Origin: Actinernus sp. WN-2022
Taxonomy: Eukaryota; Cnidaria; Anthozoa; Actiniaria; Actinernidae
Direction of reading: 5' to 3'
NCBI GenBank assembly: GCA_030867875.1
Contig: JAOWCC010000916.1
Location: 1 to 64,000, forward strand
Length of the DNA: 64,000 nt
Below, one piece after another: positions 10,760-20,802 of this stretch. Below the pieces are notes generated by a model. The model did not search any database, had not been told where the DNA came from, and was given only the letters and a program-made list of their open reading frames with translations. The translations under genes were made by a program, and so were the position numbers. Positions within the stretch are counted from its first letter, which is position 1. Each line of letters begins with the position of its first letter.

Positions 10760-11335
10760 TAAAGCGAAGAAGCCAGACATTGGCGTTCGTGTTTGTAAAC
10801 TGACTATTGAAAATAAAAATACTCGCGACTAGACTGCTGACACAAGTTTATTCTGGTCTCTTTCGAGAGTTTTGTTCTATTTTTGAACACCGCCGTTCGT
10901 GTTTGTAAACTGAGTAAGGCAAGCGCCGCTTTAAATGAAAATACTCACGACTATTAAGACTCGCTCATACGCGGCAAAAGTTTATTCTTGTCTCACTTCA
11001 AGAGTTGTGTTCTATTTTCGAACACCTCCGTTCGTGTTTGTAAACTAAGGCCGCTTTAAATGAAAAGACTCACGACTATAGACTCGCTCATACGCGGCAA
11101 AACATTCTTCTCACTTCAAGAGTTCTGTTCTATTTTTGAACACTGGCGTTCGTGTTCGTAAACTGACTGAGGCCGCTTTAAATGAAAGTACTCACGACTA
11201 TAGACTCGCTCATACGCAGCAAAACATTCTCTCACTTCAAGAGTGTGTTCTATTTTAGAACACTGGCTTTCGTGTTTGTAAACTGGGATCCGTATTAAAA
11301 CTGAGTAAGACAAGCACTTTTAATAAATGTAAATA
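10760..11335. repeat. Five ~120-bp tandem repeats inside element 1
   Basis: The anchor GTTCGTGTTTGTAAAC (with minor variants) occurs at 10785, 10895, 11030, 11148 and 11268, giving spacings of 110, 135, 118 and 120. Each unit also holds TTTAAATGAAA, ACTCACGACTAT and TTCTATTTTTGAACAC. No coding sense. Possibly satellite-like or a regulatory array. Confidence 0.85.
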
Positions 11336-11360
11336 CTCACCGGGACAACTCTTGGATTCC

Positions 11361-11376
11361 CACGTGATATCACGTG
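11361..11376. promoter_or_regulatory. 16-bp perfect palindrome with two E-boxes
   Basis: CACGTGATATCACGTG is a perfect palindrome made of two CACGTG E-boxes. It lies between the 120-bp array and the CTGCGTCAAA repeats. Known bHLH-type factors bind CACGTG; a role here is inference only. Confidence 0.45.
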
Positions 11377-11382
11377 TTCTTT

Positions 11383-11433
11383 AACTGCGTCAAACTGCGT
11401 CAAACTGCGTCAAACTGCGTCAAACTACGGCAA
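11383..11433. repeat. 10-bp tandem repeat (CTGCGTCAAA)
   Basis: Four CTGCGTCAAA units plus a degenerate fifth (CTACGGCAAA), directly downstream of the E-box palindrome. Confidence 0.85.
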
Positions 11434-11837
11434 ATCTATTATTTTAGAATCCTGACTTTTTGACGCCTCTGGCACGCAGGGTATTTACCAAAACCATCTT
11501 ACTGTACGTTTGTAAAACTGTTTGTCATGAATTCGAATTCGCGTTGGCATTCGTAGGAACATTAAGAGCGAAATTCGTCGTAATATGTTTGCATGACTTT
11601 AGCACAATACTGTAGTTATCTGTTAATTTGCCGTGAGATCGCACTGTATCGAAGGGGTTTATCGTTGTCACAACGTTGGAAACTTTGGAAGCTATTAAGC
11701 GTATTTTGGTTGAAAATATTATTGAGCCAGTATTCTTAACCCTGATACACAGGTACAAATTTTACACGCGTAAGGTTTTGCTTGCGTTCGAACATCGTAG
11801 ATGTGCGATAGAAGCTGGAAGAAACTTGAATATGGGC

Positions 11838-11993
11838 AGTCTGCCCGCGGACTGCCCGCGGACTGCCCGCGGACTGCCCGCGGTCTGCCCGCGGTCTGCC
11901 CGCGGACTGCCCGCGGACTGCCCGCGGTCTGCCCGCGGACTGCCCGCGGACTGCCCGCGGTCTGCCCGCGGACTGCCCGCGGACTGCCCGCGG
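11838..11993. repeat. 11-bp GC minisatellite, right arm of element 1
   Basis: About 14 units of CTGCCCGCGGA or CTGCCCGCGGT, the reverse complement of the left-arm unit. Together the two arms could form a long GC-rich foldback. Confidence 0.95.
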
Positions 11994-12026
11994 GCGTCTG
12001 CACACTTACTTTCGAGCTGCACTGTA

Positions 12027-13180
12027 CATGTACATGGGGCATTTTGACATTTGTAGTGCCATTATATATAAATTATCACAAGAGCATCAGTAGTGAACCA
12101 ATTCTCGGGCTCCCCTAGCACAAACCATATATGACAAAATATGCTAGAACTCTAGCTATGTATTCAATACCTAGTTACTAAGAGGATTTCAAATGAAAGT
12201 GTATTTCATCTTCAGTCTCATGTGGCCCGAGTGTAAGCCCAGATGGGCTCTTGTTCAAATTAGTTCGCGGAAAATGTCACACTTCAGAAGCTATAAAAGT
12301 TTATCCGATGAACTAAAAATACCAAACCAGCACTGGGATGGTGTTTCGTAAAAATGTCAGGATTATCCGTTTCTAGAACTTTTTAGTCCTTCGTGAAAGC
12401 TTCAGAGACTTCGATTGAGTAACGGATTGAGTGCATCGTTCCAACGGTTGCTTGTAGCGTTCGAACAGCCAAGTGATTGTTTGAACAGATTGAGTGGATC
12501 ATGTATACGATTTTCACAAAACGTTTAAACGGGCTAGAATAAAATCCACACGGTTTCTCAAAACGTCGAATGAACAACTGTTTAGGTACGTTTTCCCGTG
12601 TGTAGTCACAATTAGCGTTTATGATTATGACTAAAACACAGACTTAGCATTTACAATGTATTAAGCGATTCGGTTCCTTGCTACGAACTCGTAGTTTCAC
12701 AAAGCTAATAATCGCTTCTTTTTGACGTTTGGGAAGCTTTTCAACGCAAAACCTCTTGCCTTCTTGCATGCCAGTTCGAAGTTTGCAGCCGCCATATAAA
12801 AATAAACTCTTATCTGTACGGCATGGAGACAAACTAAAGTGACAGCTTTCAAAATCTAACCGGTTTAGGTCCGTTAACCAATCACGAATGCCTACAAAAC
12901 CTGTTGGTGCGATCATCCAATCAGATTTCTAGTATAGATTCTGTACCCATGAAAGTGAGACTTTGGCCCAATTAGCCCAGAGGCCACATCCAGCTGTCGA
13001 ACCCAGGTCCACTCGGTTACGTCGGTCACTGTGACCTCTGGTACCAGGGTAGTGGTAGACGCACACGTGACCCCAAATAAGGACATGTCCCGGCATTTGT
13101 ATGAAGTGGCTTCCCTTCCACCAGCGAACTTACAAGAGGTCCCAAGACTAAGAGGTGTTAGGTTAAGTCTTTGGTCCGCG
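12027..13180. other. Putative 5' flank of cassette copy B
   Basis: No gene recognised at 12027-12640. About 12680-12990 recurs before copy D (27420-27710) with small indels, so it belongs to the duplicated unit and may hold its promoter or 5' UTR. The minus ORF at 12644-12916 is not preserved in the second copy and is rejected as coding. A GTGGTAGACGCAC segment near 13051 recurs at about 34409 before copy E. Confidence 0.5.
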
Positions 13181-14622
13181 ATGCCACCAAAAATGAACCA
13201 AGTATGGAAGAACCTTCAAGCAAAAATGTTCAACAAAAGAACGCAGCAAACAACACGACCCCGCAAAGGTGCTAAAGGAACGGCTTCAAGCGAGATTGTC
13301 GTACAACGGCTTACAGCCGAGCCTGACACTAAGCAAACGTATCGACCGGTACAACCGCGAGAATTCGTCGAGTTTTCCAAAGATGATTTAACGCTAGAAA
13401 ACCTTAAGATTGCCTGTGCGGAACACTTTGGCTATCCGGCACACTCGTGCGATGTGCTGGTGTCAAACAAGGGGCGATCGTGTACAAACATAAACCAGAT
13501 TCCTCACCGCAAAGACAAGGTAATGGCAACTGCATCAAATAGATTTGATCGGTATAATTTACATTAATAGAGAAGATCCTAACAAAAATAAAGAAAATGT
13601 CTTTACTTTAAAAACGGAACTGCCAGCGTAGTCTCGACAAATGTAAGTTACTCCGGACCCACGAAATTTTGACTGGAATCGGCCATAGGGTTGGAATCCG
13701 GAATCACGCAAAATTCTATTTTGGAAACCGGAATCCAGGCTATTGACTATTGTCATCATAGTTACCTACATCTCAATATACGTAGGAATAGTTATGAGGG
13801 CAATTAACAGTAGTTTATGTTCTCTTTCATGACAAGAACCCCTCTCTGGCCTCAACATATAACGGGAATTTCAGATGGAAATTATAGGAAATGTGATATT
13901 GGTTAAAATATTAGAGATATGATATGGAATGCCCACCATCGAAATGAGAATACAGTTTCTTTAATTATTGTTTTTATTCTCTTTTTCCTGGAGCATGGTA
14001 TCTAATAGTATTTCATTGGGTCTCACTTCATTGGGTCTTTTGTTAGGTATACCTTGTTAGATTTGTGGCCAATTTAGAACAAGATGAAGATGAGCAATAC
14101 AAAAGTTTGCCAATGTCAGCTGGTAGTGATAATGAGGTACACCATAAGCCTGCCAAGTGTGCAAAGTTCACAAGTGAACCTGCTGCGCCAACAAAAGCAT
14201 CAGAGGTTCCACAAAGCTACCCAGCTTCGGTGTCTATTGAGCAACTTCTGAATGCAGGAAAATTTGTTAAGCCAGCCTCCAGAACAAAGACAGTATTGAA
14301 GTTGGAGTCATTTGACTTACTCAACAAAGAGTGGAAAACAGAAAAGTGTCTAACTATCTATGTTGATAATGACAAATTTGCATCCGGAGCATATTCCGTG
14401 ATGCATTCAAAGGAACACCGGAAAGTGGCAGCCAGTGTAAGAAAATGGGTGATAAAGAAATACAATGACAAGTCAAACAACATAATTAAGGACACAGTAA
14501 AGACGACATGAAACAAGATGAGGCCTTCAATGCTTTTTGTCAGGCGCTCCGTGAAACGGAACAGGAGTTTTTGGCCCTCGAACTTGAACGCAATTTATCG
14601 GATCTCGAGGCAGAATCATCTG
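13181..14622 (+). pseudogene. Alpha-kinase-like/CARD-like gene, copy B
   Basis: Exon 1 is 13181-13519 (113 codons, starts MPPKMNQVWKNLQ, ends before GTAATG). Exon 2 starts at 14047 after TTGTTAG, phase 0, giving VYLVRFVANLEQDEDE. Residues ~185-260 resemble an alpha-kinase N-lobe: DNDKFASGAYSV, like the (P/K)F-x-x-GA motif, then KWVIKKYNDKS, where the VIKKY lysine would match the ATP-site lysine of that family. The frame ends at TGA 14509-14511. A different frame then reads DEAFNAFCQALRETEQEF, like the last helices of a CARD, up to the donor after 14622. The kinase C-lobe is missing and the frames do not connect, so this copy is a pseudogene or fusion remnant. Domain names are inference from motif resemblance. 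Confidence 0.5.
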
Positions 14623-15054
14623 GTAAGTATATACAGTTAAATCCCGATAACTCGAACCGTCGGTAACTCGAAGCTCGCGCTAACTCGAACCAAAATTGAT
14701 TTCCCCTGGATTTGCGTCATACATTTAATGTAATTTTACCCTCCGTAACTCGAACCCTCGATAACTCGAACCTCCCGCTAACTCGAAGCAATTTTTGTTT
14801 CCCTTCAGGTCATTTTCCTTATAATTTTACCCTCGAGAACTCGAACCTCGTTTATCAAGACGTAACGAGACAAAGCGTACTTCAGAATATTGAATTTATT
14901 TTGAAGCAGCATGTATTCTTTGTGTTAACTTCTCTAGTTTCTTGGTTTTACGTTTCATAAAACGTGTCAGTTCAGTCCTGTGAGAATATTGTACGTGATA
15001 AGCGGTGTCAGCAGGAATCAAAGGGAAACAAAGGATCCATTCAACCAGCTTTCA

Positions 15055-15450
15055 TCAAGTTTTGCCGCTTAGCTGTTTCTTTAAAATGTCAATAAATTTC
15101 TTCTGTCCCTTTAAATGCAGCGTGCACGGCACTTGCATGCCTTCTCCATCGCCACGGTTAACTGCCTTGCCAGTTACCACCATAGTGCAGGAGTTCTGCT
15201 TATTGGCCCGCAAAAAGTAGAAAATAGTCTTTGCAAAATGGCTAGATTTGCCTTTCATTAAATGTCCAACAAATTCGCCAGAATGTAGCACACATACCGC
15301 ATACTTGTCGACACTATTGCTTGGTTCTGGTACAGCGTTTAGCTCCTCAAGAAGCTCCGGGGACCAAACTTCTTGGTACACATGATATCCTTTGATAAAA
15401 GAATCCAGGTTGTAAAAGACGATATTTTCAGACGTTTGCACGGAAGCCAT
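15055..15450 (-). CDS. HIRAN-like small protein, copy B
   Basis: A complete 131-codon ORF from ATG (15450) to stop, no intron. Pattern: GYHVYQEVW near residue 20, then PEPSNSVDKYAVCVLHSGE (residues ~41-59), GHLMKGKS and a C-terminal VVTGKAVNRGDGEGMQVPC. This matches the HIRAN layout (G-x-x-Y/W, a P-x-N-x-x-D-x-x-A-V core, then a VG-H strand). HIRAN modules, for example in HLTF, bind single-stranded DNA ends; whether this one does is unknown. It lies inside a Tigger-type element, head-to-head with the transposase start and separated by ~230 bp, so a shared bidirectional promoter is plausible. Being open in two copies makes it better supported than its neighbours. Confidence 0.6.
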   Translation of the reverse strand: MASVQTSENIVFYNLDSFIKGYHVYQEVWSPELLEELNAVPEPSNSVDKYAVCVLHSGEFVGHLMKGKSSHFAKTIFYFLRANKQNSCTMVVTGKAVNRGDGEGMQVPCTLHLKGQKKFIDILKKQLSGKT

Positions 15451-15678
15451 TAAGTAACGTCAAGTTGCAGCTCCAAGCAGCTCTCAAATGCTATTTTAAT
15501 ACTGGACTGTAGTGTTTTACAGTCAAACCGGATGTTCCTTTGACGGTCACTTTCACACCTTGTAAAATTGTACAAAGACCCTTATGTTTTAGTTTGGCCA
15601 TTGTTTCCGGTTATTGCAGTGAAAACCCGCATCATGCAGTACGCTTTCATTGAGGAATTTCAACAATAAAGCTTGGAA

Positions 15679-15934
15679 ATGTCGGAAAGGTCTCAAGCGT
15701 AAGATTACTACTAAATCTTTGGAGGAGAAATACAAAGCTCTCAAAGATATTGAGAAGGGCGTAGCAAAGAAAGAGGTAGCAAAAAGGTATGGCGTTCCTT
15801 TAAACACTTTATCCACGTGGGCGAAGAGCAAAAATAAGATTTCAGCTGCTTTCGAGAATGGTAAAAGTCCAAAGACATTGCATTTAATCAGGTTTTTTTT
15901 ACGGAGAAAGAGTAAAAAACGGATCAATATTTAG
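15679..15934 (+). pseudogene. Tigger/pogo transposase N-terminus (HTH), copy B
   Basis: Encodes the CENP-B/psq-type helix-turn-helix seen intact in copy C (KRKITTKSLEEKYKALKDIE, then KKEVAKRYGVPLNTLSTWAK). Here a short deletion after the ATG (GAAAGGTCTCAAG versus GAAAAGTCTCTCAAG) puts a TAA in the ATG frame. The rest of the transposase (second HTH, DDE domain) is absent. Confidence 0.7.
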
Positions 15935-17336
15935 CAAATAAAACAGAACTTGCATTCATAAACCACTTGTAGATCGCTTTATCTAAAGATTCAAAACTTG
16001 CGCCTTTCAGCTTCAATGTCTAAATGGTTTAAATGGGGCTTTGGATCGATGAATTGTACAATCTGTCTAGTTTGTAACAAAGATTCAGAAGTCAGTTTAT
16101 TAAAATGAAACTTTTCCGACATAAATTCATTTGAGGAGCTGTTGTACCGTGGCCACCAAATTAGTTGCCCTGCCTTCCCCAGCTCCAAAATTTACTTCCA
16201 AGCTCATTGTTGCCCTTCCTTTTCCGGCTTTACTTGTGGCTGTCTCGATGGCTTCCCTACCACATAGATTCGACACATCGCGAATTTCCTACGAACCAGA
16301 GAAAGACTTCCACAGATAGAGTGGTACAAACGTCTACTCTTTCAAAGCCCTTGCAACATCTATCTGTGACTGTGTCTTGAAAGACACTTTCAAAACCTTT
16401 TCCTTCCAGACGGGGGAGCTTTAGATGTCTTACAACTGACAGAATTATAACCCTTGCGCTCTTTACTTGATGCAAAGGGTGCGAAAAGTACCATTTTCCT
16501 GTGATTAAATGTAAAAACTTATTTGGCAGTGACATGAATATCAGTCAGTTGTCCATATCTAGGTGCTTCAGATTAATTGAGTATTCTAAGATTCACTGCT
16601 CAATCGGCTTATTCCGGTAGAGTTTAGCCTGAAAAATGTGCCGCTCATCTTCCCCTCAGCCCAGGTAGAGTTCAGTATTAATCATTTCAATGTATAGACG
16701 TTTTGAAGAGTTGTGTGTACAGCACTGTTCCCGTTTTATTGATGAACCACACTCGTTGCTTATTCCCAGAGTTCATTATTAATTTAATTATCGTCAGTCA
16801 AGTTCATTGAGCAATGCTTATCGGTCAAAGAGTTATAGGGTAACAGGCGTGTTTGCAGTTGTTAGATATTCTGGTTACTCGTCGGCATTTTCAGTTCATT
16901 AAATTCTCCAAGGAACAAATAAATGTAGTTACTTTTTCACGTTTTCATCGATCACAAACTTTATCAGATTAATGCTTTGAATTATTGAAACCTTAGTAAG
17001 CGTTGCTTTATTAGTTTATTCTATGATTGCACTGAATGAAATCACACACATTAGTTTTTCTTACCCGCACGCTGAAGGTTACATCGCGATTTCTTTTCGA
17101 ACAAAAGAGAATGTATAGATGTAAGTTTTAATTACAGACAAAGGTCCTGTCAACCGGTTCAGTCTGGAATTGCACTTTTGATTGATTCCTGCTTCTTTTC
17201 TCAGCTTTCTCTTTGACAGATTTGTTAAGGGCTTGTCAACTCTAACGCATAAACAAACCACAAGGTGATAATTTAAAGCCTTAGAACTGATGCCCGACTA
17301 AATTAAACTGTTGGAGCTACCTCAGCTCCCCTGCTG

Positions 17337-17363
17337 ATGAACTACGAATGAATCGTAGTTCAT
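17337..17363. repeat. Short hairpin, 11-bp stem
   Basis: ATGAACTACGA and TCGTAGTTCAT form a perfect 11-bp stem with a 5-nt loop. It is preserved in unit 2 near 23151-23177. The stem is GC-poor and no T tract follows, so a terminator reading is not supported. Confidence 0.6.
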
Positions 17364-17904
17364 TGGCAGGGTGCCACGGATTCAGATGCTCATGAAGTTC
17401 GTCATGATAAGACCATTTATAGCGATATCAGGCGCAAGAGGCAAGAGAAAGACCAATAATCATCCAGGGCAGTAAACAACTACACAAAAAAAATCCAGGA
17501 CAGCAAGAGCAATAGCAACACCAAGCGCAAGAGAGCAAGAGGAAGACCAATAATTATCCAGGGCAGTACATCCCTGCAAAACAGCGGTAGTAATCAAAAA
17601 CTAAGAACAACACAAGGCAACCCTTTGAAGATTAGTACTCACTCATATATAACACCTGATCGGTGGTGTTGGTGGATTTCTTAATGTCTGTTGGATCGGT
17701 AAGTTGGCTACTTTTCAGATAATTAAATGCAATGTTCTTTTTTTTGTAAATCACAGGTGCGATTTATCAAAGACTGAGGGAAGTGCGTACCACCTGTGGA
17801 ACATTTCGAAAGTCCAACGTCCGAGCTAAAGCGATCCGAGCACGGCCTGTTTCGTCAGTGTATATCTCGAAGGCGAAGACTTAGAATGTAAATTTCGTAC
17901 ATAA

Positions 17905-18125
17905 CAAGACTTGTTGATTTCAGATATTAGACCGTCCATCTTCTGTCAAGGTGTCAGAATATGTACCCAGACAACTCATAATCACATTATGATGAGTGGA
18001 CAGTAAGTTTGGTTTCATTAAACAAGAATTGTTCATTACAGATATTAGACTGTCCATCTTCTATCAAACTGTCAGAATATGTACCCAGACAACTCATAAT
18101 CACATTATGATACAGCTGAGACTGA
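17905..18125. repeat. Two tandem ~115-bp copies
   Basis: CAGAATATGTACCCAGACAA and ACTCATAATCACATTATGAT occur twice in tandem with similar flanks (GACTGTCCATCTTCT). In unit 2 (23690-23870) part of the first copy is deleted. Confidence 0.8.
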
Positions 18126-19449
18126 AGAATTGTTGATTTCAGAAACAAGTTGATGATTAAAAGTTGTAAAACGTTTTCTGCATCGTACTTACTTTAAAAG
18201 GGTCCATAAAAAAAAAAAAACTCTAAACAAACTCTAATGAAGAGTAAAAAGGTTGTTTTAGTGCTCCCCTGAAATGGGTGAACACAACCAACGTGATAGA
18301 AAGAAGGCATTTTATAAGAAATAAACAAACAGACCACCAAGCTCGAGAACCCAGCACCATTTGTTCTCGGTGGTCACTTATACTGCATCACAACGCCGGC
18401 TTACACAAACAAAAGCATAGCAAAAATGTGAATTTGTCTTTTCTCACGTACGTCTAATCACTTCTTCACACGAGTGGCCACAAGTGAAACAGGCTACATT
18501 TACGCCTGAATGAATTATTATTCAATTCATGGTCTCCGGGATGCTTATTTTTAAAATAGTACTTCATTACTGTTATTCAATTTCTTAGTTTTCACAGATT
18601 TATAAATTGCACTCTATGCTGAAGAAGTCAACATAACTGAGATCTATATCAACCTTTTTACTCTTTCCAATAGCTATTACGTCACCACAAGAAGTCCAGT
18701 GATTTTCACTTCTTGAAACAGCTTTACTACAAGCCAGCCTCACTACAAACAATGTAATACAAATAATGTCCAACTATATCATCTCAAGCCCCTTTCTAAC
18801 GCACTCCCGTAATGTTCCATTACTTCTAGTGTTAGGATGAATTGTTATGTCACTTGTCAATTTATAATCTATTAGCCATTTGGTAAAAGAAAATGGGATA
18901 GTCTGTAAATGAAACTGAATCCAAAACACCACAAGAAATATGACATCAAAATTAGTAGGTTTGCCAAGTTTGGGAGTGTTTGGTTCTATTAACCCTTTCA
19001 ACCACCACAGGCTGGTTTACCGGCCAACTAATAAAGTTCCCATAACACCACAGGCCAGTAAACAGGCCAAAATGCAGCCCTTGCATTATCGGCGCGAAAT
19101 CGAGACTAAACTTACACATTGCTCAATTGATATAGAAATGGTTGAGTCACGTATTCACGAAAATAACATTTCGTTACAGTTCCACTAGGTACTTTTCTGA
19201 TCCTCGTAATTGGCAAAGAAGGGATTGGAAAATATGTTTTGCCAAAAACTCCTTCGTGATTGGGCGAACAAGAGGCAAGCAGAAGCAACAGTCCAATTTC
19301 CTGATTTCAAGTTTGTTACGATCGACAGAGGTGGAACACTTGGTGTTTTTTTCTAAAAGCTATTATTCATATGACTAGTAATTTTGATGAAAACGAGTTT
19401 GTTCATAATTGCTTCTATCGTTTGGTCTAGTCTAAATAATGATAATATA

Positions 19450-19857
19450 GATACAAATAAAGAACATCATCATATGTTAATCTTCATTTACCATGTAGGG
19501 AACTTTCTAAACGACAAATCAAATTAATGTCCAAACCATGGATATCAAAGGATATTCAGAAAAAGATAGGGATAAGCTCTATTCACAATTATTGAATAAA
19601 CTACAATCATGATCTTAACTTCCTCTATGAAAAGTTTAGAAATAAAGTTGTTAATGATATTTAAAAAAATAAAATTAATTATTATAGAGAATACTTTCTC
19701 TCTAATAAATCTAATATGAAGAAACGATGGTCTGGCATTAAGTCAATTATTATTATTTAATATTATTAATTGAAAACAATATAACCATCAACAACCCTCA
19801 AAGTATAGCTAATGTTTTTAATAATTTCTTTGTGAATGTTGGAAAATCCACTGATAA
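19450..19857 (+). pseudogene. LINE fragment, unit 1 copy (EN-RT linker)
   Basis: Matches the longer LINE at 25230-25950. It encodes broken text like KPWISKDIQKKI and NYYREYFLSNKSNMKK, the linker before the reverse transcriptase of CR1/jockey-like LINEs. A frameshift (ACTACAATC versus ACTACACAATC) and an extra stop break it; it ends at the duplication junction. Confidence 0.6.
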
Positions 19858-20213
19858 ACGCAAAATTCTATTTTGGAAACCGGAATCCAGGCTATTGACT
19901 ATTGTCATCACAGTTACCTACATCTCAATATACGTAGGAATAGTTATGAGGGCAATTAACAGTAGTTTATGTTCTCTTTCATGACATGAACCCCTCTCTG
20001 GCCTCAACATATAACGGGAATTTCAGATGGAAATTATAGGAAATGTGATATTGGTTAAAATATTAGAGATATGATATGGAATGCCCACCATCGAAATGAG
20101 AATACAGTTTCTTTAATTATTGTTTTTATTCTCTTTTTCCTGGAGCATGGTATCTAATAGTATTTCATTGGGTCTCATTTCATTGGGTCTCCTTTCATTG
20201 GGTCTTTTGTTAG

Positions 20214-20791
20214 GTATACCTTGTTAGATTTGTGGCCAATTTAGAACAAGATGAAGATGAGCAATACAAAAGTTTGCCAATGTCAGCTGGTAGTGATAAT
20301 GAGGTACACCATAAGCCTGCCAAGTGTGCAAAGTTCACAAGTGAACCTGCTGCGCCAACAAAAGCATCAGAGGTTCCACAAAGCTACCCAGCTTCGGTGT
20401 CTATTGAGCAACTTCTGAATGCATGAAAATTTGTTAAGCCAGCCTCCAGAACAAAGACAGTATTGAAGTTGGAGTCATTTCACTTACTCAACAAAGAGTG
20501 GAAAACAGAAAAGTGTCTAACTCTCTATGTTGATAATGACAAATTTGCATCCGGAGCATATTCCGTGATGCATTCAAAGGAACACCGGAAAGTGGCAGCC
20601 AGTGTAAGAAAAAATGGGTGATAAAGAAATACAATGACAAGTCAAACAACATAATTAAGGACACAGTAAAGACGACATGAAACAAGATGAGGCCTTCAAT
20701 GCTTTTTGTCAGGCGCTCCGTGAAACGGAACAGGAGTTTTTGGCCCTCGAACTTGAACGCAATTTATCGGATCTCGAGGCACAAACATCTG
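20214..20791 (+). pseudogene. Alpha-kinase-like/CARD-like exons, copy C
   Basis: Exon 2 begins after TTGTTAG (20211-20213) and reads as copy B, but GGA to TGA at 20424-20426 (after EQLLNA) gives a premature stop. The DNA continues through the kinase-like and CARD-like parts to the same donor after 20791. Exon 1 is absent. Confidence 0.6.
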
Positions 20792-20802
20792 GTAAGTATA
20801 TA

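Larger units (their letters stand above)
10407..12024. mobile_element. Minisatellite-armed CAGT element 1
   Basis: A 1618-bp element flanked by TA (10405-10406, 12025-12026). Its terminal 29 bp are inverted copies with one mismatch and start CAGTGC(A/T)GCTCGAAAGT, like Tc1/mariner ends. Directly inside each end is an array of an 11-bp GC-rich unit (CCGCGGGCAGT) in inverted orientation: about 18 units on the left, 14 on the right. The AT-rich interior holds five ~120-bp tandem copies, a double E-box palindrome and a 10-bp repeat. There is no transposase, so it is non-autonomous. Confidence 0.8.
14634..15934 (+). mobile_element. Tigger/pogo-type element, copy B (3' truncated)
   Basis: It starts CAGTTAAATCCCGATAACTC after TA at 14632-14633 and has the same AACTCGAA array, then the divergent HIRAN-like ORF (15055-15450, minus) and the transposase start (15679 onward, plus). 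No matching right terminal repeat is seen, so the 3' boundary is uncertain. Confidence 0.6.
15935..19449. other. Non-coding part of tandem unit 1
   Basis: Repeated at ~21749-25229. No family is recognised in the small ORFs at 15991-16535 or 18774-19001. It holds a hairpin at 17337-17363, two AGACCAATAATYATCCA-GGCAGTA segments ~95 bp apart (17448-17575), a partly duplicated ~115-bp block at 17905-18125 and a poly-A run at 18208. It could be an old retroelement remnant, but no coding region supports that. Confidence 0.4.
13706..19857. repeat. Tandem duplication, unit 1 (~6.15 kb)
   Basis: This stretch is repeated directly as 19858-25665 with small indels and few substitutions. The unit starts in the intron of copy B and ends in LINE sequence. 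ACGCA occurs at 13706-13710, at the junction 19858-19862 and at 25661-25665, so the junction has 5 bp of microhomology. Confidence 0.9.

Noticed and set aside
11676..12118. Minisatellite-spanning ORFs on both strands
   Set aside because: Same reason as the left arm: repeat artefacts.
12644..12916. 90-codon minus-strand ORF upstream of copy B
   Set aside because: The duplicated counterpart at 27416-27714 has indels that destroy the frame; no domain.
15991..16535. Small ORFs on both strands preserved in both tandem units
   Set aside because: Preservation only reflects recent duplication; substitutions show no coding bias that I can see and no domain is present.
17337..17363. Transcription terminator hairpin
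   Set aside because: Eukaryotic context, AT-rich stem and no following T run.
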